Source of the DNA: Hawksworthiomyces lignivorus
Lineage: Eukaryota; Ascomycota; Sordariomycetes; Ophiostomatales; Ophiostomataceae
Assembly: GCA_002917075.1 (NCBI GenBank)
Contig: NTMA01000014.1
Coordinates: 434,001-498,000, forward strand
Direction of reading: 5' to 3'
DNA: 64,000 bases
Positions 32,400 through 43,032 of this stretch are shown here, piece by piece. Each line of letters starts with the position of its first letter. Positions within the stretch are counted from its first letter, which is position 1. The notes beneath the pieces are model-generated. The model was not told the DNA's origin, searched no databases, and saw only the letters and a list, made by a program, of their open reading frames with translations. A program made the position numbers and the translations under genes.

Positions 32400-34959
32400 G
32401 ACTTTCTTTTGCGTTGTCTCTAGTCTTTTTTTGAACCTGCTCGCAACTAATTAATTTCAGTCTGGAAAACGCAAATCTATAGCAGACGCCGATAGGGACA
32501 GACGATTGTGCGAGTATTTCTTTTTCTTGCAGTCTTCATTTGCAGTCGTTCCTAATTTTCTTTATTTACTCCTTTCGGTGCGCGGGAGAATATTGCCCGG
32601 GTTATACTAGGCTTGGGACTCGGTACAGTATTTGCAAAAATAGAGCTCAATAATTGCTGGCAGCTCATGCTGCTTTGCAAATTTAGCCGTCCATTCATGG
32701 TCCCCTTATGCAAGTCTTGGAGAATATCGGCAGTGTGATATTTCTACAACTGGCAATACAAACTTGCCAGGCGAGACCACGAAAGCTTCACATCCTATCC
32801 AGGCCAAGAAGAAATATATAGCTCTCACATAGAAAAATACGATGAGGCGGCACACCAAGGTTCCGAGTGTCTGTCCTATATATTGCTTCCCAGCAGTCGG
32901 GTGAAAGTTGAATTGATTAATGCTAGGAATCCTCTTTGAATGAAATTCCCGCCATATAAGGGCACATCTGCTTTGTGCCTGCTTTTATCAATAGAAGCTG
33001 AGAAATTCGAAGGAGTTTAACTGGTCCATTACAGTTATGATATCACCGATGTAGATGGATTTTTTCTTATACAAAATAATCCGTCAAAAGTGTGTTAAAT
33101 TCTCAGCTTCGCCTTTCTATAATGTTGCTTTTATTGATCGCCCTGATATGCTATGGTCTACGAACACTTATTTATTAGTTTCCTATACATTTTCTAGGCT
33201 TCGATTCGAAAGTTATTAGTTTATATGAAAAGTTGACTAATTTTGAAGCAACAGTTTGAATCTTTCTTAGCCTTCATAACTTGAATATTTCGTGATGACT
33301 GCTACTTTTTTAACTACATCTGTGCGAGAAGCGTTCTTTATATATACATATCTTCGAAACATTTGGCCACATTACAGGACTGTTTCAAAATCCCGCATTA
33401 CTTTTACGGGCGCTACGTGAAATGACAGCAAATCTAATTTCTGTCACTTGCACCGCCAACAAGGTTGAAAACGGCCCACGGTGCAAACGCCAAATGCAGG
33501 CCGGCGCTCGGTGAAATGACCTCATCTAGCTAGGAACGGAAGGGTATTAATTTCCTGTACGAAGCAGAACACTTTGTCAGCGAAGAGTTGTGGAGTCCTG
33601 CGGCAGCCATTACCTACTTCCTCAGTTACCTCTGGGTCGAAGCAGCGTTAAAAAAATCCTTTGGTGTTCCAATAATATGTGACAAGCACTACCAAATGCA
33701 ACCACTTGTGCATCATTACTTTACTACTGGCCTGGAAAACCCCTAGCTGCTTCAATATACACCCTCATCTGTGCTAGAATCCTACCTGTGCTTGATCTCC
33801 GTGACTGCCCATCCCACCATTTGCTGTGCTACCGAGCGAGGCTCGACGGAGGCTGTAATGGCGGAGGGGCTCTGACGTCGCCTGGACGCTGGATTCTACT
33901 ATTTCGATGGGTCCTCGTACACGATGGCATGCCTGCCTTATCCCTGGCTTCCTGACCTATTCTGAAAATGCGTAGTTGGGGTCCAGGGATATCTTGCGAT
34001 ACGAAAATGACGAAAACGTCGGTAGACGAATTGTCTGGAATGCGGAGGTGGAAGTCATGTATTGTAGGCTTACGAAATATTCATAGTACGCATGGTCTAC
34101 TCCGTAAACTGAGGTAGTTGAAATGGAGAACCTAGACATAGTGTCAAGCGTACAATATAGACAGTGTTTAACCTGTAAGTTTGAATAAACTGTTGTAGTT
34201 GCAGGAACTAGTGATCTTCTTGATTAGGAAATGTGGAGCTAACTCACTTGTTGATTGGCCCTGCCTTCGCGACGTCTTTGAGAGGATTGATGGATACGCT
34301 GTCACAACTTTATGCATGCACCATCTCCGAAAGTAGACATATCTTACGGGGCGCATTCGGCAATTTTGGGCTTGCAAATGGAAATTCAGTGGCATTGTGA
34401 CTAGTGTGCCGGATCTAATATTGTCCCATTGGCTTTGACTCCTTTGAGACAAAGCCGAGTGTAGTCACGGCAAACGATTGTGGCTTCGGGGGCTGAAAAT
34501 GCTTAGCTAGCTTGAATGTGACAGAATATCTACATATACATATACTTACAAGGCGCATGGAGTAGTAAAACTAGATTACTTTCTTCCCTGGTTCGTCGTC
34601 TTCAAGATATTGCAGGATAGAGTTCTACCACACTAGCCGGCTGAGTGGCGTTTATGCTGGGGCTGATGCACACTCTGCATTGATACAAGTAGCTCAATAG
34701 TAAATGCAAATCTCAGGCAGCTGCTCATATGAGCAGCAACTCGGAGGTCTGACTTAAATTGCGAGCATATGCCAAGCCATCGAGCCAAACCCCAGAAAGG
34801 CTTGGATGCAGCCATTCCAAACTCAATCCATGCTTTCAATATATAAGAACTATCCACAGTCTATTAATTCACAAACTCATCGTTGAATCACCGATCAGAA
34901 TCTTACAACGGCCTTGAGTTTTGCTTTCCGCAATCACTGGTACGGAAAACTCCACTAAA
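32400..34959. other. AT-rich gene-free gap next to NLR gene
   Basis: About 2.5 kb without a coding frame longer than about 95 codons. AT-rich around 32.9-33.4 kb. No transposase or terminal repeats were recognised. The last 120 nt are the NLR promoter with TATATAA at 34840-34846. Confidence 0.5.
34840..34846 (+). promoter_or_regulatory. Probable TATA box of NLR gene
   Basis: TATATAA lies 114 nt upstream of the NLR start codon at 34960, a plausible distance. Motif-based only. Confidence 0.4.
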
Positions 34960-37900
34960 ATGTCTGAGAAGTCAGCAATGTCGCCAGCACGTTCTATCTG
35001 GGACGAAGCATACGATGTTCTTGCTGCAGAGAAGGAGAGTCCGATACCCAAATACGAAGACGTCATCTTCAAGCAGCTGCTCGAAGGTAATATAGTACTT
35101 CTTCTATTAGAGACGTTTGTAATTAGAGCAAAGCTGACTCTCATGGTTTGACCCAGGTGGTTCACAAGGCGCTCAAGCAAAGGCTAGTAATACTATGACG
35201 CACCATGAAAAGCTTGATATGATTTCAAAGCTCGGCCTGAAGCACATCGAGGAGAAGCAGATTAAGATGACAGTCAAGGGACACGAAATCAAGCTGCAAG
35301 ATGCAGTGGCTGGCGCTGCCCGCGCTGTGAAGGGCTTGATGGACTATGCAGCAGGGACAATTGGGAGCCTTCCTTATGCAGCCGTTGTTATAGCTGGAGT
35401 ATCGCTCGTGCTTCCTCTTCTAGCGAACCCACCTGCTGCTGAAGCTGCAAACCAAGACGGATTTGCCCGTGTCACATCCAATATGGAGTATTACATCGGG
35501 ATGGAGTCTATGCTCCTTGCCGGGGACACCGCACCTGGTCTCCGGAGCAACCTAGAGAAGCGTCTTGTGGGTTTCTACAAGCTTATCATCGACTTCCAAG
35601 TGCGATCTGTCCTCCGTTTCTATCGCAGTCGGACTAAAAATTTCCTTCTAGGAGCAATCAACTGCGAAGGTTGGGACAAGAAGCTGCAAACTATTACAGA
35701 CGAGGAAACCGTCCTTGTCTCCAAGTTTAAGATGGTCCTATCAGCGAGTCAGCATCGACAACTCCAGAATCTTGTTGAAAATTCTTACCGTTTTAACACA
35801 TCCATTGACCGTCTTGGGGTTAATCTCAATGAACAAGTCGACATCCTGACACAAATCAACGATCGCTATAAGGATGCCGAAGACCGGACTTGTTTGCAGG
35901 ATTTGCGGACAACCAACCCCTGTCATGATAAGATCCGCATCGAAGAGACTCGCGGCGGACTTCTTGCAGACTCCTATCGTTGGATTCTTAAAAGTGAAGG
36001 CTTTTCTAACTGGTACGAGAGTAAAGAGAGCAAGTTGCTCTGGATTCGTGGCGACCCCGGCAAAGGAAAGACAATGTTGATCTGTGGCATCATTAATGAG
36101 CTTCAAGCCTCTACCAAGCTAGTTGACCCTGAGAGTAGCTCATTAATGTCTTACTTCTTCTGCCAAGGGATGGACACGCGTCTTAATAACGCCTCGGCCG
36201 TCCTTCGAGGCCTTATTTTTATGTTGGTAGCGCAGCAACCGGCGCTCATGCCAATTCTGCGCAACCAATACGACGAAGCAGGAGGAAAGCTATTTACAGA
36301 TGCGAATTCCTGGACAGCTTTGACAGTGATCTTTAATGATATCATTAAAGATTTAGGGTCACGCAATCCCAAGTCGCAAAACGTATACCTTCTCGTTGAT
36401 GCACTGGACGAGTGCGGGACTGCCACAGACGGCCAGGCCAATACATCGGATGATCCTGATGCCCAGTACGATCAGCTCTCACAGCTACTTACTTTTCTCA
36501 TTAACAGCGCAGCATCACAGGATGTACCGCTCAAGTGTATTGTTTCGAGCCGAAATTGGCGCATGATCGAAGAGGAAATGAACCTTGCCGACAACAAAGT
36601 GCCTCTAAGTCTCGAGCTGAACGAGGGATCTGTGTCGTCTGCGGTCGAAGCATACATTCACCATAAAGTAGACCAACTCGTGAAAGCCAAATCGTACGAC
36701 GAGGCTGTAAAGAGTCAGGTACTGCGCTATCTGCTTGCCAATGCAGATGGTACATTCCTCTGGGTTGCCTTAGTCTGCCAGCGCCTGGCAAGCCCGCAAA
36801 TGTCCAAGCGACACGTAAAAAAAGCCTTGGAGCAGTCGCCAACGGGTCTCGACAGTCTATATAAACGGATGCTGAGTCTCATAGAAGAGTCAGCTTTTGA
36901 CAAGGATGCTTGCTTCCAAGTTCTAGCATTTGTATCACTAGCATCTCGTCCCCTAGCGTTGAGGGAGCTCATGGCTCTAGTTCAACCGTTCCAGGACGTT
37001 GGCGAAGACGAACAAGATTACAAAGAGATCATCGATTCGTGCGGCTCCTTTCTCACCCTACGCGACGACGTCGTCTACTAGGTACACAAGTCTGCCAAGG
37101 ACTTTTTCAGCGGTAGCGCAGCGGGTCAGATCTACCCGTCTGGCGTGGAAAAAGAGCACCAAAAGTTCTTTCACGCAGCCCTCGAGAATCTCATTAATAC
37201 TCTCCGACGCAACATCGGCAATTTCCCCAGTCTCGGAAGTGCTACCAATGAATCCATGTCAAACTTACTTGTGCCGGTGCAGTACTCTTGCGTGTACTGG
37301 ATCGACCACTTCATCGCGTCACGTTCAGGCGACAACAAGAAGCCGCTTGATGCTAAGGATTCTGACAAGATTGACAAGTTTTTCCGAGAGAAATTTCTTA
37401 ATTGGCTTGAAGCGCTGAGTCTGCTGGGCTCTTTACCGGAAGGCGTCGTGGCGCTGGCTAAGTTGAAGGAACTGGTGAGTTTTTACGTTAACATATTGAC
37501 GCATACGATAAAATCAAAGCTGACCAAGGTTAACCTAGGGCAATAAAAGCATGATCGAAGAGCTCAGAGACTTTGTCACAGACGCATATCGGTTTCTTCT
37601 CTTGCACGACGCCGCAATTTTAGCTGCTCCGCTCCAAGCTTACGTTTCAGCTCTCATATTCAGCCCCAAGGAGAGCCTTGTGTACCAAGCCTATAAAGAA
37701 GATGCACCAGATTGGGTGAACTTGGTAACCTCTCGGCCCGTGGATTGGGGTAGCTGTCTTCAGACCCTAGAAGGCCACGAAAGTTATGTTATGTCTGTGG
37801 ACTTTTCGCCAAATGGCAAACGTATTGCCTCGGCCTCCTGGGACTCTACTGTAAAGGTCTGGGACATGGCTTCAAATGCGTGCTTGCTGACGCTAGATGG

Positions 37901-39641
37901 CCATAAGGGCTTTGTCAACTCTGTCGCGTTTGCGCCACCGGGTGGAAAGTTCTTGGCGTCAGGCTCAGCGGACTGTACGATCAAAATATGGGATGCTGCA
38001 TCAGGAAAACAGCTCAGCACACTAGAGGGCCACAGGGATGGAGTTACATCGGTAGCCTTCTCGCCCGACGGTAAATTCCTAGCATCGGGTTCCAAGGACA
38101 AAACTATTAAAATCTGGACCGGCAGACTTTTCGACGTATGCAAAGGCACGCTAGAAGGCCATGAAAATGAGGTTCTCTCGGTGGTCTTTTCGCCAGACGG
38201 CACACTGTTAGCGTCAGGTTCGAGTCATGACGGTGTTGTCCGACTCTGGAACATACAGTCGGACACCGGCCCCCATACGACTAAAGTCCTCGAACGCACG
38301 AACCCTGTTGCGCTAGCCTTTTCACCAGAAGGTAGGCACATGGTAACACAAACCAAAGAAGGTTTGAAGATCTTAGATATAACGTCAGACGAAAGTGTCA
38401 ATATCCTACAGGTCCTTGACGACGACAGGATAGTGTCGATAGTTTACTCGCCAGACGGCAAGCACTTAGCGTCGGGAGGTTATAGTAAGAGTGTCAAGAT
38501 TTGGGATATAGCTTCGGGTACATGCACCCATGCATTTACCGGCCATCTGGGCTTTATTTCGTCGGTTAGATTCTCGCCAGATGGGAAGCTCTTGACGACA
38601 TCTTCTAGCGACATGACTGTAAAACTTTGGGACGCGGCATCAGAAGCTAACAAATCTCCGAGAATGGATGAATATAATGAAATTAATTGTCTAGCCATTT
38701 CTTCAGATGGCAAGTACTTGGTTTCAGCTTCAGACAAGACCATCAGAGTCTGGGATGCAACGTCAGCTACGTGCACGCATGTACTCGAGGGCCATACGAA
38801 AAGGATCGACTATCTAGCCATCTCGCAGAATGGCGCGCGGTTTGCATCACAATCTGCTGACAACACCACCAAGGTGTGGGAAGCAGCATCTGATGCATGT
38901 ATATGCACAATACAGGGTCATAAAGAACTACGGGGCTATGTAAAACTAGAGAATGACGAGATTCCCGAGTTGCCGATTAATCTTTCACCAGACGGCACAC
39001 ACCTTGCATTAAGCTCAGAAGGCAAAATGATCAAACTCTGGGATACCACATCGGGAGCATGCACCAAGACGATAGGCAGCCACGGAGGCACAATACTTTA
39101 CTTACAATTCTCTCCAGATGGCCGCAGAATTGTGACAGCTTCACAAGACAAAACTGTCCGGGTCTGGGATGCAGCACTAGGTACATCCACTTTCACACTA
39201 GAGGGCCATATAAAAGCTGTTGTATTGGCCGCCTTTTCTTCAGATGGCAAGCACGTGGCGTCGGTTTCAATGGACTCCATAGCTAAAATCTGGAATCTAA
39301 CTTCCGGCGCATGCACCTATACTTTCCAGTTGCCTGCTACTTTCGATCCCTTTGCCTTTGTAAGGACCTGGCATTCAATAACAGATCCCGAAAACATCCA
39401 AATTCTGGACATGCAATTAGGGTCGCTTCTAGCTGGGCCGTCACTTGTCGTTGGAACCCAGAAGCCAAATTGGATCGCCTATAACGGCGAAAATGTTCTC
39501 TGGCTTCACACGGAGTATCACGTTTCTGCGTGGACATACCATGGGGAAAGAATATTCTTAGGTAGTGGCAACGGTCGAGTCTCCATCTTCGAATTTTCGA
39601 ATATACAATCTGTTCTCGACAAGGATCAACGTACAAACTAA
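34960..39641 (+). CDS. NACHT-WD40 NLR (NWD) protein interrupted by in-frame TAG
   Basis: Exons: 34960-35086, 35157-37474 and 37539-39641 (introns 70 and 64 nt). Without the internal stop the frame has 1516 codons including the terminal TAA. The N-terminus (SIWDEAYDVL, then helices and a hydrophobic stretch near residues 115-133) matches the NACHT_N domain of fungal NWD proteins. NACHT follows, with Walker A GDPGKGKT (341-348) and Walker B VYLLVDALDECG (about 452-463). About twelve WD40 repeats (SPDGK..LASGS..KIWD) span 37.75-39.33 kb, with a degenerate tail. Such STAND proteins act as intracellular sensors in heterokaryon incompatibility or immunity. Codon 684 is TAG (37079-37081) inside the conserved VVY-x-VHKSAKD segment. 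The allele would end after NACHT, or be a pseudogene, or carry a sequence error. Confidence 0.85.
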
Positions 39642-40232
39642 GAGGTCCAAAGTGACCATACAAACCTGTAGAGGCATCTTACATCTTTAGATGAAGACGC
39701 TGTAGGTAGATAAGGAGAGGGGGTTGGCAAATAATAGAATTAAAAAAGGAAACTGTTCTCTAAGCTGCTAGGGGGAGAAGGATAGGGTAAATATGTACAC
39801 CATCTAGTTAATACGATATAGTTAAGTCGGACATGGTGTGAAGATGACCGCTTCTACTGTTGTGCAGGGAAAACACATTAATTATTTGCATTGTATTTGC
39901 CCATCTGCGAGTCATAGGAGTAATTACCAATATGTCCTCTAGTATTCAGTTCGGAGAATGTTCTAACAGATCCTCAAAGTGTCCAGGTAGGGTATTTTAT
40001 GTGGCTGTACATTCTTGGAGGTCAAGTTAATAGCTAGAACAAAGAACGGTGCTCTTGAAACTATCCAAAGATCACATGGCCATAGCAAAGTACACCAAGC
40101 AGGAACGCTTAGTTATTGATCTGCCAATTGGCCTGGAATACGTTGACCTGTAGACTAAGATCAAGAAGAAGAAACTGGAACAAAGCAGAAAAGGAGAACT
40201 GGAGGATCCAAAACTAGAATCGTATTTGCTAG
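39642..40232. other. Convergent intergenic spacer
   Basis: 3' flanks of the NLR and siderophore-transporter genes. AT-rich. No gene seen. Confidence 0.5.
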
Positions 40233-42005
40233 CTATATGACGGTTCCTTTCACCTGCTTAATTCCCTTCACGTTGATGTCTCTCCAGCCAATGACCGCCG
40301 CCACGCCGACGGCCCAGACGACCGTCGCCACAAGCAGCATCCTAGCCTGGGCGTCAGCGTACGCCTGCTGGATGGCGGTACGCGCGGCCGAGCCCGGCGG
40401 GTAGCTCAGCTGCGTCTCCAGGCTGCCGTAGATGAGCGCGAGGTTGGGCAGGTCGGCCGCTGGCAGATGGCGGGCGAGCGCCGCGGGGAAGACTGCCTGC
40501 CAGACGGCCGCGGCCACCGTACCGCCGACGGCGCCGCCGATGCTAGAGAACATGCCGGCCACGGCCAGCACGACGGCGATGTACTGGTGGGAGGACGCGG
40601 CGGCCATGACGGCGACACCGTCGCAGACGATGACAAAGCCGTTACCCAGCGACAGAAAGATCTGGCACATGACCAGATAGCCGTTGCGGCCAGGCCCGCG
40701 GAAGCAGAGCATTAGACCCGTGCCCAGGATGCTCCAGGGCAGACCGATCAGCAAGCTGACGTACTTGAAGCGGCCCGTGCGGTTAATCACCCAGCCGGCG
40801 ACCAGGGAGAAGACGGTCACACCGACATTGTAGGCATTGGCCACGTAGCTGGCCCGCGTCACATCTAGGCCGCCGACGACTTGCAGGAAGGAGCTGAAGT
40901 AATAGAACCAGCAGTAGTAGCTAATGAATAGCACGCCACCCAGCACGCAGGCGCCGAAGATGGTGCGATCCATGAGGAGTGAGTAGGGGATGAACGTCAC
41001 GGGGGCCCAGAATCTCTCCCACAGTACGAACGCAACTAGCAGGCCAAAACCGAAGACCAGAAAGCAAATGATCATCGGTGTCCTCCACCCGTCTGCCTGA
41101 AAGGAGTATATGTTGAACGGCAGAAGAAAGAGTGCTAGGCCCCCAGACACCAGAAGGAGGCCGACCGCGTCAAACTCACGGAGATGGTGCAGCAGAGATT
41201 GGATGATTGTTCGCTGATTTTCTCGCTCTGGGAGAAGGCCCTGTTTCTTGGCCTTTCTAAAGTTATAGAGCAGGAGGCCGTATAACGGAAGGGAAACGAC
41301 AGGGATGATAATTGCGAAAGTGCCAAATGCCCATCGCCAGCCGGGCCCTTCCAGGTAGGCCTGCGAAATGGGACCTGATAGCCAGGTAGTTATGATTGTG
41401 GGCGAGCCCGCGTAGGCCATCATCAGACCACGGCTGCGCAATGTTGACGTATCGGCGATGAAGATATTGAGACTGTACTGCAGAGAGTTGATGCCAACTG
41501 TATAGAATACCTCAGCAGCCGCATAGAGCTCGACGGTGTTACACGCGGCCATCATGGCAAGACCGAGTGTGGCCAGGACGATGGAGGCAAAGATCCCGTG
41601 GTGTCGGCCCCAGACATCGAGGATCTTGGCCACCACGAGATTGCAAACGCCGCCGATGATGCTGGCAAGGACGTTGACGGTCGATGTGAGGGAGTGTCGC
41701 TCGAATGACGAAGTTACGTACGCGCCTAAGACTGCGAGGGCGTTTTGCTGCGTGAGGACGACGAAGTAGATGATCCACATCATCACGTAGGCCACGATCA
41801 GGGAAGTTTTGGTCCATGCCGTAGTTATGGCTTCGACATCTTGCACGCCGGCCTGGGCATCTGTGTGGAGAGGATCTTTGCCTTCTTCCTTTGGACTAGA
41901 GTCATACATGTCCCCTCTAGAACCACTGATCGTGATATCTTTTTTTTTCTCGGCGATCTCACCGGCAAGAGATGGGAGCGTCTGGAGTTCATGAACCTTA
42001 CTCAT
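40233..42005 (-). CDS. MFS siderophore-iron transporter, 590 aa
   Basis: Single exon. I use the ATG at 42005, which gives the usual short polar N-terminus; the frame could start upstream at 42092, adding 29 residues. An N-terminal cytosolic region of about 80 residues precedes roughly 14 membrane segments, the first being TSLIVAYVMMWIIYFVVL. WGRHHG after TM2-3, the long hydrophilic loop with REFDAVGLLLVSGG, and the late polar loop LARHLPAADLPNLALIYGS are typical of the Arn/Sit/Mir siderophore-transporter group. These take up ferric siderophores across the plasma membrane and are usually repressed by iron through a GATA factor. One AGATAA lies about 140 nt upstream, too little to claim a site. 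Confidence 0.88.
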   Translation of the reverse strand: MSKVHELQTLPSLAGEIAEKKKDITISGSRGDMYDSSPKEEGKDPLHTDAQAGVQDVEAITTAWTKTSLIVAYVMMWIIYFVVLTQQNALAVLGAYVTSSFERHSLTSTVNVLASIIGGVCNLVVAKILDVWGRHHGIFASIVLATLGLAMMAACNTVELYAAAEVFYTVGINSLQYSLNIFIADTSTLRSRGLMMAYAGSPTIITTWLSGPISQAYLEGPGWRWAFGTFAIIIPVVSLPLYGLLLYNFRKAKKQGLLPERENQRTIIQSLLHHLREFDAVGLLLVSGGLALFLLPFNIYSFQADGWRTPMIICFLVFGFGLLVAFVLWERFWAPVTFIPYSLLMDRTIFGACVLGGVLFISYYCWFYYFSSFLQVVGGLDVTRASYVANAYNVGVTVFSLVAGWVINRTGRFKYVSLLIGLPWSILGTGLMLCFRGPGRNGYLVMCQIFLSLGNGFVIVCDGVAVMAAASSHQYIAVVLAVAGMFSSIGGAVGGTVAAAVWQAVFPAALARHLPAADLPNLALIYGSLETQLSYPPGSAARTAIQQAYADAQARMLLVATVVWAVGVAAVIGWRDINVKGIKQVKGTVI

Positions 42006-43032
42006 GGCTCGTGTTGGTGACGGGAGAGGCCGCAATTCGAATATGCTTTTGTAGGGATATGCAATAATGAAACTAATGAACTTGTTGAACACGGAGCATT
42101 GGGCAGGTATTTCAATATCGTGAAGTACCTAGCTTATAAATAAGAGATAACCTTAAACTTGCTCATTTTGGGGTGGGAGGGTGGGAGAGACCCACACGCG
42201 ATCCTTCAACGATATATCTGCTCAAAACCACTCATGCATGCAAGCTCGACAGTTGCCCGAAACTATGTTGAGTTCTTGATATTTCCGTTTGAGAGGAACG
42301 GCCACCGCCGATCTCACTCTATTGAAATACGTTGTGTAAGAAACCGCCAAGTTATTATTCCCACTTCAAATATCAAGCTAACAGAAAGGCGAAGATGACC
42401 CACCATCTTACCCGAATCTACTCATTAGGAACTTTCGTCTTCAACGAGTGCGCTTGTGCTGTCCTGCTCTGCTCTGATCTGAATTTGTTTCCATGTGCTC
42501 TGGGAGCACGGCCACAGAGCCTCGTTTAGATTGATTGACTAATATTTTCGCCCAACTAACCGGCGAAGGTTGTTTAAAAATTGTGAAGATAACGAATTGT
42601 TTGTTTAGGTTACGACATATATAAGCTAGGCCATTAAGGTTGTTTCTTTGCCGCGGTTAGACCCTTTTGATTCAACATAACCATAAAAAACACCACTTTA
42701 CCACCAAAAGGGGCGTAGGTGTAGAGCTTTTCGCGACATTACAAGGCCATGGTGTGTTACTCCCCAATCATGAGGTGTGGTGGCCTCGTAGCCCGGTCGG
42801 CGAATAACTCGTTTATACGTCGGTCACCTATCTCCAAATACTCAATTAAATGATTTCGAAACAAGCTTCATTGGTTGGCTCTCTGTATGGGGGGCTACAA
42901 AACAAATGCTATTCTTGTCTTGAAAGAAGTTGAGAAACTAAAAAAAATATCTATAATAAAAACAAAAGGGAGCAAAAAAAAAAAAAAATGAATGCTTCGT
43001 CTTCGGCTCTGCACCCCACGTACCCGGAGAAT
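42006..43032. other. Intergenic region
   Basis: Upstream of the siderophore transporter and downstream of the desaturase, both on the minus strand. AT-rich, with A-runs at 42943-42990 suiting the desaturase 3' UTR. Small frames near 42159-42529 have no domain. Confidence 0.5.

Noticed and set aside
4694..37081. UAG recoding or programmed readthrough as the explanation for the two internal stops
   Set aside because: TAG is a normal terminator of several genes in the window, and no known readthrough context (CUA or CARYYA after the stop) follows either site.
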